The notes: a model not told the origin generated them from the letters alone. 56,799 nt of DNA from Lachnospiraceae bacterium (GCA_017539565.1 JAFYCS010000033.1:1-56799), one strand, 5' to 3'; shown: positions 35,146-44,331, counted from the stretch's first letter. Program-made: numbers and translations.

Positions 35146-37134
35146 ATGATATTTACAGAAAAGGATAACGCACTCATAGTCTGTGCAGCTAATGAGACCC
35201 TGCGCATAGAGCCCTGGGGGAAGAATGCTCTCAGGGTAAGGGCTACCGTTCTTCCGGAGTTTTCCGCAAATGACAAAGCCCTGACGGAGCCGGTCAAGAG
35301 CACAAAGAGCAAAATAAAGATCGGCAAAAAGATAAGCAGTATCACCAACGGTCATATACGCGCCGAGGTGAATGAAAGCGGCATGATCGCTTTCTTTAAA
35401 GACAATGAGCGCGTGCTGTATGAATACAACAGATGCTACGGTACCCCTCTTACCAAAGAGAGCCGCTGCCTTAAGTATGTCGCCAGGGAGTTTGTGGGAC
35501 TGGCATCAGACAGCTATAAGCTAACCGCGCGCTTTGAGCGTAACGAAGGCGAGAGGATATACGGAATGGGCCAGTACCAGCAGCCCTATCTGGACCTTAA
35601 AGGCTGTACTCTGGAGCTTTCACAGCGCAATTCACAGGTAGCGATCCCCTTTGCGCTTTCGAATAAGGGCTACGGTTTCCTCTGGAATAACCCTGCTACG
35701 GGCCGCGTGGCTTTCGGACGCAATCTTACCGAGTGGGTAGCGGATGAGACGGATGAGCTGGATTACTGGATCACAGTAGACTATACTCCCGCAAAGATAG
35801 TTGAGAATTATACGGCTGTTGTGGGACGTGCGCCGGTACTGTCATCCGACCTTTTGGGCTTCTGGCAGTGCAAGCTGCGTTACCGTACGCCGGAAGAAGT
35901 GCTCTCTGTAGTACGTAAGTACAAGGAGCTTAATATTCACCTTGACATTATCATCATCGACTTCTTTCACTGGCCTTATCAGGGCAGCTACCGTTTTGAT
36001 GAGAAATACTGGCCTGAGGATGAGCTCAAGGCTATGGTGGACGAGATCCACAGCTATGGCACAAAGATCATTGTAAGCGTCTGGCCTTCGGTTGACAAGA
36101 GATCCGAGAATTATCAGGAGATGGCGGATCTGGGATATCTTACAAGGACCGACCGCGGGACCATCGAGACCTATGATTATCAGGGTGAATGCGCTACGAT
36201 AGATGTTTTCAATCCTGCGGCAAGAGAGTATCTCTGGAACAAGCTTAAAGAGAATTACAAGAGACTGGGCATAGACTATTTCTGGCTTGATAATGCGGAG
36301 CCCGACAGTGCGGTCTACCAGTTCGACAATATGCGTTATTATACCGGGCGCAGCGCCAAGGTGGGTCTTGAATATCCCAAGAACTATCTTAAGGTTGTAT
36401 CGGAAGGTGCAGTGAATGACGGCGAAAAGATACCCATATCACTTATCCGCAGCGCATGGGTGGGCAGCCAGAAATACGGCCCCGTTTTGTGGAGCGGCGA
36501 TGTGCCGTCTACCTTTGAAGCATTCCGTGACCAGCTTGCAGGCGGACTCAATGCAGGTATAGCAGGTATTCCCTGGTGGAATACGGATATAGGCGGGTTC
36601 ATGACGGATGATGTAAATGATCCCGAGTTTAAGGAGCTTTTGATGCGCTGGTTCGCATTCGGCGTGTTCAGCCCTGTTATGCGTCTTCACGGAGACCGCG
36701 GGCCTTACGATATTCCCCCTCTGGATAACAGGGATTTCGGCGGCGGTTATCTGCATACAGGTCAGGATAACGAGATATGGAGCTACGGCAAGGAAGAGCA
36801 GAAGATAATGACGAAGTACATCCGTCTTCGTGAGAGCTTAAAGCCCTATATCGCAGGACTTATGAAGGAAGCACACAAGAACGGTTCACCCGTGATCCGT
36901 ACCATGTTCTACGAGTTTCCTGAAGATGAGAAGTGCTGGGAATGCGAGGACCAGTACATGTTCGGACCCGATTATCTGGTAGCGCCGGTATTTGAATATG
37001 GTGCAAGAGAGCGCAGCGTCTACCTGCCCGAAGGCAAATGGGAGAACATCTTCACAAAGAAGACCCTTGCCGGCGGAAAGAGTGTCACGGTGGCAGCACC
37101 GATAGACCAGATACCGGTATTTAAGAAGGTATAA
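35146..37134 (+). CDS. GH31 alpha-glycosidase (alpha-xylosidase or alpha-glucosidase)
   Basis: A 662-residue family 31 retaining glycosidase. The N-terminal beta-sandwich has ERIYGMGQYQQPYLDLKG; the barrel has IIIIDFFHWPYQGSYRFD, the nucleophile Asp in YFWLDNAEPD, the acid/base Asp region LWSGDVPSTFEAF and MRLHGDRGPYD. There is no signal peptide, so it acts on imported oligosaccharides. ATG 35146 follows CGGAGG; the longer frame at 35125 has no ribosome-binding site. The WPYQGSYRFD region suggests alpha-xylosidase-like specificity, but this is not certain. The stop abuts the next ATG with no gap. Confidence 0.92.
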   Translation: MIFTEKDNALIVCAANETLRIEPWGKNALRVRATVLPEFSANDKALTEPVKSTKSKIKIGKKISSITNGHIRAEVNESGMIAFFKDNERVLYEYNRCYGTPLTKESRCLKYVAREFVGLASDSYKLTARFERNEGERIYGMGQYQQPYLDLKGCTLELSQRNSQVAIPFALSNKGYGFLWNNPATGRVAFGRNLTEWVADETDELDYWITVDYTPAKIVENYTAVVGRAPVLSSDLLGFWQCKLRYRTPEEVLSVVRKYKELNIHLDIIIIDFFHWPYQGSYRFDEKYWPEDELKAMVDEIHSYGTKIIVSVWPSVDKRSENYQEMADLGYLTRTDRGTIETYDYQGECATIDVFNPAAREYLWNKLKENYKRLGIDYFWLDNAEPDSAVYQFDNMRYYTGRSAKVGLEYPKNYLKVVSEGAVNDGEKIPISLIRSAWVGSQKYGPVLWSGDVPSTFEAFRDQLAGGLNAGIAGIPWWNTDIGGFMTDDVNDPEFKELLMRWFAFGVFSPVMRLHGDRGPYDIPPLDNRDFGGGYLHTGQDNEIWSYGKEEQKIMTKYIRLRESLKPYIAGLMKEAHKNGSPVIRTMFYEFPEDEKCWECEDQYMFGPDYLVAPVFEYGARERSVYLPEGKWENIFTKKTLAGGKSVTVAAPIDQIPVFKKV

Positions 37135-37938
37135 ATGTTCGGATACGTCCAGATCCGCAAACCGGAACTAAAAGTTAAGGATTACGAGCTTTATCATAGT
37201 TTCTACTGCGGGTTGTGCCACGAATTAAAAGAAAGACACGGCATAAAGGGACAGATAACCCTGACTTACGACTGTACTTTCCTGGTGATGCTGTTAAGCT
37301 CACTGTACGAACTGGAAGTTGAGAAGAAGACGTGCCGCTGCATAGTTCATCCTGCTAAGAAACATGCGCTCAGCATTACCGATGCGTCGCGTTACTGTGC
37401 AGACATGAATGTATTATTGTCATGGTATCATTTTAAAGATGACCATGAAGATGAAAAGAGTATTAAGGCTGCGGGGGGACTTGCGCTCTACCGCAGCGAT
37501 TTTTTAAAGATAAAGAAAGAGTATGCCTGTCAGTGCCGTGGCATAGCAAAAGCCATGAAAGAACTGGCAGCAGTGGAAAAGACGGCTGCAGCAGACGCAT
37601 TGGATAGGGGCGCTTCATGTTTCGGATCACTGATGATGAGCCTCTTTGCATATAAGCCGGGCGATATCTTTGAACATGATCTGAAGGGAATGGCCTATCA
37701 TCTGGGGCGTTTCATATATATCATGGATGCCTGGGATGACAGGGAAGAGGATCTTAAGAAAGGACGATACAATCCCTTAAGAGGGGATGAAGATATAGAA
37801 AGGCTGCTTTTTGACGAAATGGCTAAATGCAGTTATTATTTTGAAAAGCTGCCCTGCCTGCAGTATGGGGATATTCTAAGGAATATATTATACGCGGGCG
37901 TATGGAATAAATATGACAGAAAAACGAAAGGACAGTAA
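37135..37938 (+). CDS. DUF5685-family protein
   Basis: A 267-residue protein opening MFGYVQIRKPELKVKDYELY followed by a YCGLCHELK motif, the typical start of DUF5685. It has several conserved cysteines (CGLC; CRC; CQCRG) and DAWDDREEDLKKGRYNPL, an acidic pattern recalling isoprenoid-synthase-like helical folds. The function is unknown. The ATG directly follows the GH31 stop, and the stop overlaps the J-protein ATG by one base. The DUF5685/J-domain pair recurs in Clostridia, which suggests a functional link. Confidence 0.85.
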   Translation: MFGYVQIRKPELKVKDYELYHSFYCGLCHELKERHGIKGQITLTYDCTFLVMLLSSLYELEVEKKTCRCIVHPAKKHALSITDASRYCADMNVLLSWYHFKDDHEDEKSIKAAGGLALYRSDFLKIKKEYACQCRGIAKAMKELAAVEKTAAADALDRGASCFGSLMMSLFAYKPGDIFEHDLKGMAYHLGRFIYIMDAWDDREEDLKKGRYNPLRGDEDIERLLFDEMAKCSYYFEKLPCLQYGDILRNILYAGVWNKYDRKTKGQ

Positions 37939-38465
37939 TGAAAGACTCATATGAGGTACTGGGTATTTATCATACAGCCAGTGACGATGAAGTAAAACAG
38001 GCCTATAAAGAGATGTTACGTAAGTATCATCCGGATAACTACGTAGGTAGCAATAATCCACTGGCTCCACTTGCGGAAGAGAAGTTTAAGGAAGCCCAGG
38101 AAGCGTACAACGATATAATGAAGGCCCGTGCGCAGGGTTATTACGGACCACTTGGAGACAGCAGTAACGGTAACGGGGAGTATCAGCAGCCTTTTAACCG
38201 AGGCAATTACGGTCAGCCCGGGCAGAACGGATATAACGGTGCCCAGGGTCAGCCGGGATATGGTGGTCAGCAGGGCCAGAACGGATATAACAACCAGTAC
38301 CAGCAGCCCTATCAGCAGAATTATCAGCAGCAGGGCAACTATTACGGACGCCCCGCGAACTACAACGGATACGACGGCTGCGGTACCGGAAATCTCTGCT
38401 GTGACCTGTGGTGCGCCGATACCCTTTGCGAATGCATGGGCGGTGATATCTGCGGCTGCTTATGA
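37938..38465 (+). CDS. Short J-domain protein with Q/N/G-rich middle and Cys-rich tail
   Basis: 175 residues. Residues 1-70 form a J domain with an intact HPD at 31-33 (LRKYHPDNY), so it can stimulate an Hsp70. Residues about 75-150 are low complexity, with repeats of GQNGYN, QQPYQQ and NYQQQGNYYG. The tail carries many cysteines in CCDLWCADTLCECMGGD, possibly a metal site or membrane-proximal motif. It overlaps the DUF5685 stop and the next gene's start (TATGA), so the three genes are tightly coupled. The low-complexity region could promote self-association. Confidence 0.9.
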   Translation: MKDSYEVLGIYHTASDDEVKQAYKEMLRKYHPDNYVGSNNPLAPLAEEKFKEAQEAYNDIMKARAQGYYGPLGDSSNGNGEYQQPFNRGNYGQPGQNGYNGAQGQPGYGGQQGQNGYNNQYQQPYQQNYQQQGNYYGRPANYNGYDGCGTGNLCCDLWCADTLCECMGGDICGCL

Positions 38466-39010
38466 AAAAGACGCGTGCCATTGCCCTGTCCGGACTCTTT
38501 ACCGCCCTTGCAGTGATAGGGATGATACTGGCAGATACTATACTGATCAAGAGTTCTCTTTTCTGCCTTTTGGTCGCTGCATTCCTCTGTGGCTATTCGG
38601 CATATGTAAACGGAGCGGCATACGGTGCAGGGACGGTTGTGGCGTCGTTTCTTCTGGGGCTTTTGCTGGCACCCGGTAAGCTGCATTGTTTCGTGTTTCT
38701 GGGAATGGCGATATACGTTCTCCTGTGCCATATGCTTGAGATGAAGAGTGTGGGAGAAAAACCTGTAAAAAAATGGGTGGCTTTTCTCATAAGATTTGCG
38801 GCATGGACAGTCTTTCTTGCTGCAGCGGTCGTGGCATATACATTATTTATCGGAGATCTTAAAGAGCTTCTCACCGGGATATTACCGGAGCAGATACCCG
38901 ATATATTTATCATATTGATACTGACTTTGATCGGAGAGGTATGCGGCCTGCTGATCGATCCCGCATACAAACAATTTATACACATCATGGACAGACATAT
39001 ACAGTTTTAG
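38462..39010 (+). CDS. Polytopic membrane protein, possibly ECF-type S component
   Basis: 182 residues with about five or six hydrophobic helices. The start, MKKTRAIALSGLFTALAVIG, resembles the N-terminal alanine-rich helix of ECF transporter substrate-binding (S) subunits and related DUF families. No ligand-specific motif is visible and no ECF ATPase genes are nearby. It overlaps the J-protein stop by four bases. Confidence 0.75.
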   Translation: MKKTRAIALSGLFTALAVIGMILADTILIKSSLFCLLVAAFLCGYSAYVNGAAYGAGTVVASFLLGLLLAPGKLHCFVFLGMAIYVLLCHMLEMKSVGEKPVKKWVAFLIRFAAWTVFLAAAVVAYTLFIGDLKELLTGILPEQIPDIFIILILTLIGEVCGLLIDPAYKQFIHIMDRHIQF

Positions 39011-39043
39011 TGTCATCCTGAGGAGCATAGCGACGAAGGATCC
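39011..39043. repeat. Dispersed hairpin repeat, copy 2 (before trxA)
   Basis: Starts TGTCATCCTGAGGAG and ends GACGAAGGATCC. ATCCT pairs with AGGAT where copies 1 and 3 have ATTCT with AGAAT: a compensatory change. It begins one base after the membrane-protein stop and ends just before the trxA ribosome-binding site TAAGGAGG. Confidence 0.8.
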
Positions 39044-39067
39044 AATTATTTTAAGGAGGTAAACAAA

Positions 39068-39382
39068 ATGGCAGTTATCACTTTGACATCGGCAAACTTT
39101 GAAGAAGAGGTTTTAAAGAGCGACGTACCTGTACTGGTAGACTTTTGGGCAAGCTGGTGCGGCCCCTGCAGGATGCTGGGTCCCATGGTAGAACAGGTTG
39201 CAGATGAGTCTGACGGATCATTTAAAGTAGGCAAGCTTAATGTGGATGACGAGGGAGACCTTGCTGAAAAATACGGTATCATGAACATCCCGGCACTCAA
39301 GGTATTTAAGGGCGGCGAGATCGTTAAGGAATCAGTAGGCCTCATTCCTAAAGACAAGATCAAGGAACTGCTTTCTGTATAA
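39068..39382 (+). CDS. trxA: Thioredoxin
   Basis: A 104-residue thioredoxin with the active site DFWASWCGPCRMLGP and the cis-proline loop MNIPALKVF. It reduces protein disulfides in the cytoplasm. TAAGGAGG precedes the ATG. Its reductase gene follows after 12 bases, so the two form a functional unit. Confidence 0.96.
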   Translation: MAVITLTSANFEEEVLKSDVPVLVDFWASWCGPCRMLGPMVEQVADESDGSFKVGKLNVDDEGDLAEKYGIMNIPALKVFKGGEIVKESVGLIPKDKIKELLSV

Positions 39383-39394
39383 CGGAGGTGATAT

Positions 39395-40294
39395 ATGGCT
39401 GATATAGTTATCATAGGTGCCGGAACAGCCGGCCTTTCCGCAGCGATATATGCATTAAGGGCCGGAAAGAGTGTGATCATCTTTGAGCAGCTGGCATACG
39501 GCGGGCAGATAATCAACACACCTGAAGTGGAAAATTATCCCGGGATAAAGAGCATATCCGGTTTTGATTTTGCCCAGGGCCTGTATGAACAGGCTGTAGC
39601 GCTGGGAGCAGAGCTTAAGTTTGAGCAGGTCACAGGCATTGAAGACGGTGCGGTCAAGAAGGTTAAGACCTCCGGTGGGGAATATGAATGCGGAGCCATC
39701 ATACTGGCTACAGGGGCAAAAAACCGTCCCCTGGGACTGGATCGCGAGCAGGAGCTCATAGGCAGCGGTATATCCTATTGCGCTACCTGTGACGGGGCCT
39801 TCTTTAAGGGCAGGGCAGTTGCAGTAAACGGCGGCGGCAATACCGCGCTTGAAGATGCGCTGTTCTTATCCAATTACTGCAGCAAAGTGTATCTTATACA
39901 CCGCCGTGATGAATTCCGCGGTGAGGCCAAGCAGGTTGAAAAGCTTAAAACCAAGGAAAATATAGAGTTTGTCCTTAATTCTACCATTACGGAACTCGTT
40001 GGTGATGATGAGCTTAGCGGCGTTAAGGTACTTGATAAAGTCAGCGGTGAAAGCAGACTCATCGAGGTAGACGGCCTGTTCATAGCTATCGGCCAGATGC
40101 CTGAGAATGCCGCATTTGCGCCCCTCATCACTCTGGACGGGGCAGGCTATATCGTAGCCGGTGAAGATTGTAAGACTAACGTGGAAGGCATATTCGCTGC
40201 GGGTGACTGCAGGACCAAGACAGTGCGCCAGCTGACTACGGCAGCAGCTGACGGAGCAGTGGCAGCCCTGGCAGCCTGCGCATATATAGACTGA
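39395..40294 (+). CDS. trxB: Thioredoxin-disulfide reductase
   Basis: A 299-residue flavoprotein using NAD(P)H to reduce thioredoxin. It has the FAD fold VIIGAGTAGLSAAIYALRAG, the redox site SYCATCDGAFF, the NAD(P)H fold AVNGGGNTALEDALFL, and a C-terminal FAD motif EGIFAAGDCRTKTVRQL. The second glycine motif reads GGGNTALEDA and a HRRDEFR follows, favouring NADPH. It is directly after trxA and four bases before ispE. Confidence 0.94.
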   Translation: MADIVIIGAGTAGLSAAIYALRAGKSVIIFEQLAYGGQIINTPEVENYPGIKSISGFDFAQGLYEQAVALGAELKFEQVTGIEDGAVKKVKTSGGEYECGAIILATGAKNRPLGLDREQELIGSGISYCATCDGAFFKGRAVAVNGGGNTALEDALFLSNYCSKVYLIHRRDEFRGEAKQVEKLKTKENIEFVLNSTITELVGDDELSGVKVLDKVSGESRLIEVDGLFIAIGQMPENAAFAPLITLDGAGYIVAGEDCKTNVEGIFAAGDCRTKTVRQLTTAAADGAVAALAACAYID

Positions 40295-40297
40295 GCT

Positions 40298-41200
40298 ATG
40301 GAAGAAGTAAGTGTCAAGGCATACGCAAAGATAAACCTGACCCTGGATATCACGGGCAGGCGAGAAGACGGATATCATCTGCTGCGCAGTATCATGCAGC
40401 AGATATCCGTTTTTGATACTGTTGAGTTAAAGAAGGCTGACAAGATAAGCCTTGAGCTTATTGCGGACGGAGGATCCGGCTGCAGTCATGAGGTGGTACC
40501 GGCAGACGGGCGCAACATAGCATGGAAGGCTGCGGAGCTTATCCTTAAGGAAGCCGGCATCAGCAGTGGTGTGGAGATCATACTGCATAAGAACATACCG
40601 GCGGCAGCAGGGCTGGCAGGCGGCAGTACGGATGCTGCTGCGGTACTTAAAGGGATAAATAAGCTCTATGGCCTTGGATATGACGCAGATAAGCTTTGTG
40701 CATTGGGAGTCAGGCTTGGGGCTGATGTACCTTTCTGTATAAAGGGCGGCACCGCGATGGCGGAAGGCATAGGGGACAAGCTGGGCATACTGCCTGCTCC
40801 CGATAAGGCCGAAATACTGCTGTTCAAGCTCCCTATGGAAGTCTCCACAAAAGAAGTATATCAGGCTTATGATGCCCTTGAGGTGACGCAGAGGGAAGAT
40901 AAAAGCGGCAGACTTGAGGAGCTGCTGAAGAACGGCAGCGCCGGTCCGGCAGCAGTGGCATCATGCCTTATGAATGTTCTGGCGGAGGTTACGGAAGTGC
41001 AGCATCCCGTGATAAAGGATATAAGGACCGATATGTTAGAACAGGGTGCCGTGGGGGCGCTTATGAGCGGATCGGGCCCGTCGGTCTTCGGCATATTTAC
41101 TGACGGTAATAAAGCGCAGGAAGCGCTTGAAAATATGAAAAAGAGCTATCCCGATGCATTTGGCACGGTATGCAGCTTTGTGAACGGTGGAGAAGAATGA
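40298..41200 (+). CDS. ispE: 4-(cytidine 5'-diphospho)-2-C-methyl-D-erythritol kinase
   Basis: A 300-residue GHMP kinase of the MEP isoprenoid pathway. Motifs are VKAYAKINLTLDITGRREDGYH, the ATP loop IPAAAGLAGGSTDAAAVLKG, and MSGSGPSVFGIF. The length is normal. The stop overlaps the next gene by four bases. Confidence 0.95.
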   Translation: MEEVSVKAYAKINLTLDITGRREDGYHLLRSIMQQISVFDTVELKKADKISLELIADGGSGCSHEVVPADGRNIAWKAAELILKEAGISSGVEIILHKNIPAAAGLAGGSTDAAAVLKGINKLYGLGYDADKLCALGVRLGADVPFCIKGGTAMAEGIGDKLGILPAPDKAEILLFKLPMEVSTKEVYQAYDALEVTQREDKSGRLEELLKNGSAGPAAVASCLMNVLAEVTEVQHPVIKDIRTDMLEQGAVGALMSGSGPSVFGIFTDGNKAQEALENMKKSYPDAFGTVCSFVNGGEE

Positions 41201-41649
41201 CAAAAGATATACTGATCTCTATAAAAGGGCTCCAGTTTGAGGATCCTGCGAGCAAACATCATGAAAATGTGGAACTTATAGTTCCCGGTACTTATTATGA
41301 GAAGAACGGTACCAAATATCTTATCTATGAAGAGGATGTGGAAGGTATGCCGGAGAAGATCCGTACCATGATGAAACTGCGTCCCGAAAGAGTGGAACTG
41401 TCAAAGACCGGCGCAATGGCGGTTTCCATGGTATTTGAAAAGGGGCAGAAGAACTTAAGTCGTTACAACACCCCTTTCGGAGGCCTTATGGTAGGCCTTG
41501 ATACTACAGACATAAACATCTCAGAAAACGAAGACGATATCACTGTGGATATCGTCTATCATCTTGATCTGAATTATGAATACTTTGCAGACTGCCGCGT
41601 AGCCATAAAGGCATGTTCAAAGGAGATGGGGCAGACCATGTTTATTTGA
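41197..41649 (+). CDS. DUF1934 family protein
   Basis: A 150-residue predicted beta-barrel (calycin-like) protein. GTYYEKNGTKYLIYEE, SMVFEKGQKNLSRYNTPFGG and VDIVYHLDLNYEYFADCRV match the YwiB/DUF1934 family, found mainly in Firmicutes and of unknown function. ATG 41197 overlaps the ispE stop, indicating translational coupling. Its last eight bases overlap the convergent minus-strand gene. Confidence 0.88.
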   Translation: MTKDILISIKGLQFEDPASKHHENVELIVPGTYYEKNGTKYLIYEEDVEGMPEKIRTMMKLRPERVELSKTGAMAVSMVFEKGQKNLSRYNTPFGGLMVGLDTTDINISENEDDITVDIVYHLDLNYEYFADCRVAIKACSKEMGQTMFI

Positions 41650-42118
41650 TGGGCTTTGCTCCTGCCTTTTCCTGAGCTTTCTCAACCAGCTCTTTGAATT
41701 TGCTCTTCTTTTTCTGTTCCTTCTGGATCTGGGTTCCGTGTATACCCTTTACACTCATAAGGTACATACCGGAGATCTCAGCCTTAACTTCTTTCTTTAC
41801 GGGAACCTGGTCAAAGATCTTCTCATCACAGAACATGGTAAGTATCTGGGGGCCGATCTTTACTTTTACCAGAGGCGTCTTTACGTTACGGGCCATTTTT
41901 GGCATCTGTGACATTACCGATTCGGGAAGTTTGGCGTCTTTAAGCTTCATACGCTTCTTGTCAATGACCAGCAGCGATACCGTCTGCTTATTGGCTTCCA
42001 TCATCTCCTGCTGTTCAGCCTGCTGTTTCTGAAGCTTCTTTCCTGCGAAATATAACAGTACCAGCAGTCCGATGACCACTACCAGGACTATTATCAAAAC
42101 TATCAACCATGTAGGCAT
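41642..42118 (-). CDS. Membrane-anchored unknown protein
   Basis: 158 residues: one N-terminal membrane helix (WLIVLIIVLVVVIGLLVLLYF), a Lys/Gln-rich coiled stretch, then a soluble strand-rich domain (SLLVIDKKRMKLKDAKLP; KVKIGPQILTMFCDE) and a basic tail. I do not recognise the family beyond small Firmicutes membrane proteins. AAGGAG precedes the ATG on the minus strand. It converges on and overlaps the DUF1934 gene by eight bases. Confidence 0.78.
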   Translation of the reverse strand: MPTWLIVLIIVLVVVIGLLVLLYFAGKKLQKQQAEQQEMMEANKQTVSLLVIDKKRMKLKDAKLPESVMSQMPKMARNVKTPLVKVKIGPQILTMFCDEKIFDQVPVKKEVKAEISGMYLMSVKGIHGTQIQKEQKKKSKFKELVEKAQEKAGAKPIK

Positions 42119-42191
42119 ATCTGTGTCTCCTTAATGTAATTTGCCGCCTTGTCAGCACGACTTTCTGCATTCTATCACACTTTTCAAATGC

Positions 42192-42219
42192 TTGCAATAT
42201 GTACAGTTTCTGCTAAAAT
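42192..42219 (+). promoter_or_regulatory. Promoter of the 42255 operon
   Basis: TTGCAA (42192-42197), 16-base spacer, TAAAAT (42214-42219) preceded by TGC, an extended -10. Confidence 0.65.
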
Positions 42220-42254
42220 ATTATTATCTATGTTTAATTTACGGAGGTTAGAAG

Positions 42255-42515
42255 ATGGACTCAATAGAATTTCGTTATGACACACAGCTCCTCATCGACG
42301 GAGATGATCTGGATGAGGATGAGATAAACGATTATATCACTCAGAATTTTGTGGGGGATTGCCTGCTGGCAGTAGGCGGTGACGGGGATCCGATCAAGAT
42401 CCATTATCACACCAATGAGCCCTGGAAGGTATTGGAATACTGCCGCAGCCTGGGTGAGATCTATGATATTGTCGTAGAGGATATGGACAGACAGGCGAGA
42501 GGTCTTCAGGGCTGA
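42255..42515 (+). CDS. Small protein resembling the C-terminal FakA/DAK2-associated domain
   Basis: 86 residues. GDCLLAVGGDGDPIKIHYHT followed by NEPWKVLEYCRSLGEIYDI closely resembles the C-terminal part of the fatty-acid kinase subunit FakA, where a GDDDLIKxHxHTNDP motif occurs. Here it stands alone, without the DAK2 kinase domain. A strong ACGGAGG and extended -10 promoter argue that it is a real gene rather than debris. Its stop overlaps the next ATG. It could bind FakB-like proteins or have a structural role; no function is established. Confidence 0.75.
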   Translation: MDSIEFRYDTQLLIDGDDLDEDEINDYITQNFVGDCLLAVGGDGDPIKIHYHTNEPWKVLEYCRSLGEIYDIVVEDMDRQARGLQG

Positions 42516-43609
42516 TGAGCATGGAAAGCTTGGTAGCTCTTGTTCCGGCATATTGTCCGGAAGAGAGCATGATAGAATCTGTAAAAGCATTAAGCAATGA
42601 GTTTCCTGCTGTAGTGATCGTGGATGATGGCTGCTCTGACAAGTATTTGCCCATCTTTGATGCGGTACGTGACCTGCCCGGAGTAGTTATACTTAAACAT
42701 CCGGAAAACAGGGGAAAGGGCTGTGCATTAAAGACCGGTTTTAAGTATGTGCTGGAGCATTTCCCGGAAGCAAAAGGCGTTGTTACGCTCGATGCGGACG
42801 GGCAGCATACAGTGAAGGACACCCTGCGCTGCTGCGAAAAATTCCTTGAGAACCCGGGCAGTATAGTATTCGGATGCAGGGATTTTGAATCCGATGAGAA
42901 GATACCTCCCCGCAGCCGTTTCGGAAACAGGCTGACCAGCAGGCTTATGAAGTTTTTCTGCGATATTAAGCTTTCCGATACGCAGACAGGCCTCCGCGTT
43001 CACTCCATGAGCTATATGAAAGAGCTTATAGAAGTTGAAGGTGAACGTTACGAGTATGAGATGAATGTTATCTTTAAACTAAAGGATATGGATGTTCCTT
43101 TTGTGGAAGTGCCCATAGAGGTCATCTATCTGGATAATAATTCAAGCTCACATTTTAATCCGATAAAGGATTCCATCAAGATATATAAGGTATTTTTGAA
43201 ATTCTGTATATCTTCTTTCGGATCGTTTTTGATAGATATCGCCATCTTTACTGCGATATGCAAGCTGATAGGGGCTTTTGCGGATAAGGAAAGTCTGGTG
43301 TATGCCTATGAGATATATATTGCTACGGCAATAGCCAGGGTATGTTCCGGGATCTTTAATTACAATTTTAACAGATGGATATTTAAGTCTAAGAGCAAGG
43401 TCAGCTCCAGCGGTCCCAAATATCTGGTGGTATGGCTTATTCAGATGTGTATCTCAGCAATATGCGTGGATAATCTGGTTAAGCTTATCGGTGGTGAGAA
43501 TACATTGACCAAGAGCCTGACCAAATTCGCAGTGGATATGATATTGTTCTTTATAAGCTATAAAGTTCAGCAACTGTGGGTTTTCAAAAGTAAAAAGGAG
43601 AAGGATTAA
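42515..43609 (+). CDS. Family 2 glycosyltransferase fused to a GtrA-like membrane domain
   Basis: 364 residues. The N-terminal GT-A domain (about 1-220) has ALVPAYCPEESMIESVKAL, VDDGCSDKY, HPENRGKGCALKTGFKYV and TLDADGQH. The C-terminal region (about 230-360) has four membrane helices of the GtrA type (FGSFLIDIAIFTAICKLIG; FNYNFNRWIFKS). It would transfer sugar to polyprenyl phosphate and help flip the product. Such fusions are known. It overlaps the stop of the small FakA-C-like gene, and mtnN follows after two bases. Confidence 0.9.
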   Translation: MSMESLVALVPAYCPEESMIESVKALSNEFPAVVIVDDGCSDKYLPIFDAVRDLPGVVILKHPENRGKGCALKTGFKYVLEHFPEAKGVVTLDADGQHTVKDTLRCCEKFLENPGSIVFGCRDFESDEKIPPRSRFGNRLTSRLMKFFCDIKLSDTQTGLRVHSMSYMKELIEVEGERYEYEMNVIFKLKDMDVPFVEVPIEVIYLDNNSSSHFNPIKDSIKIYKVFLKFCISSFGSFLIDIAIFTAICKLIGAFADKESLVYAYEIYIATAIARVCSGIFNYNFNRWIFKSKSKVSSSGPKYLVVWLIQMCISAICVDNLVKLIGGENTLTKSLTKFAVDMILFFISYKVQQLWVFKSKKEKD

Positions 43610-43611
43610 GC

Positions 43612-44331
43612 ATGATAGGCATAATTTGTGCTATGCAGGAAGAGCTTAAGGAGATCAAAGCCGGTATGGAGCCCGATGGTGAGCTCAATTATTCCGGCAT
43701 TGATTTTTATTTGGGCCGACTTGAGGGACAGGAGATAGTATGCGCTGTATGCGGCGTAGGCAAGGTTTTTGCAGCTATATGCGCACAGACAATGATACTC
43801 AAATTCCACCCCTCACTTATCATAAATGTGGGAGTGGCAGGGTCGCTTTCAAAGAGCCTGGGAGTGGCGGATATAGTGATAGCACGCCAGCTGGTACAGC
43901 ATGATATGGATGTTACCGCATTGGGAGTGCCCCGTGGACAGATACTTGGCAGTGATATAAGATATATCCCCACATCGGAGGAAGTGCGCGATGCACTATT
44001 CTCTTCCATAATGATGCTCAATGCCGAAGGGGCATTTGGTAAAAAGGAGGTAAAGGCTCTGCAGGGAACCATCGCTTCAGGTGATCAGTTCATTTCTTCC
44101 AAGGGCCAGAAGCAGCTGATTGTGGAGGAATTTGACGCCATCGCCTGCGAGATGGAAGGAGCTTCCATTGCCCAGGTATGCTATGTCAACAAACTGCCGT
44201 TCTGTGTATTACGTGCCATCTCCGATTCTGCGGATGCCGATGCCAAGATGGATTATCCCGCGTTTGTAGAGCTGGCTGCAGCAAACAGTGCAAAGGTTAT
44301 AAAACGCTTTTTACAGAGCAGGGGAGAGTAA
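43612..44331 (+). CDS. mtnN: 5'-methylthioadenosine/S-adenosylhomocysteine nucleosidase
   Basis: A 239-residue enzyme that releases adenine from methylthioadenosine and SAH, part of methionine salvage and AI-2 precursor formation. GIICAMQEELKEI holds the catalytic Glu near residue 10; CEMEGASIAQVC and RAISDSAD hold the purine-binding and catalytic acids. The length is normal. AAAAAGGAGAAGG lies upstream. Confidence 0.94.
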   Translation: MIGIICAMQEELKEIKAGMEPDGELNYSGIDFYLGRLEGQEIVCAVCGVGKVFAAICAQTMILKFHPSLIINVGVAGSLSKSLGVADIVIARQLVQHDMDVTALGVPRGQILGSDIRYIPTSEEVRDALFSSIMMLNAEGAFGKKEVKALQGTIASGDQFISSKGQKQLIVEEFDAIACEMEGASIAQVCYVNKLPFCVLRAISDSADADAKMDYPAFVELAAANSAKVIKRFLQSRGE

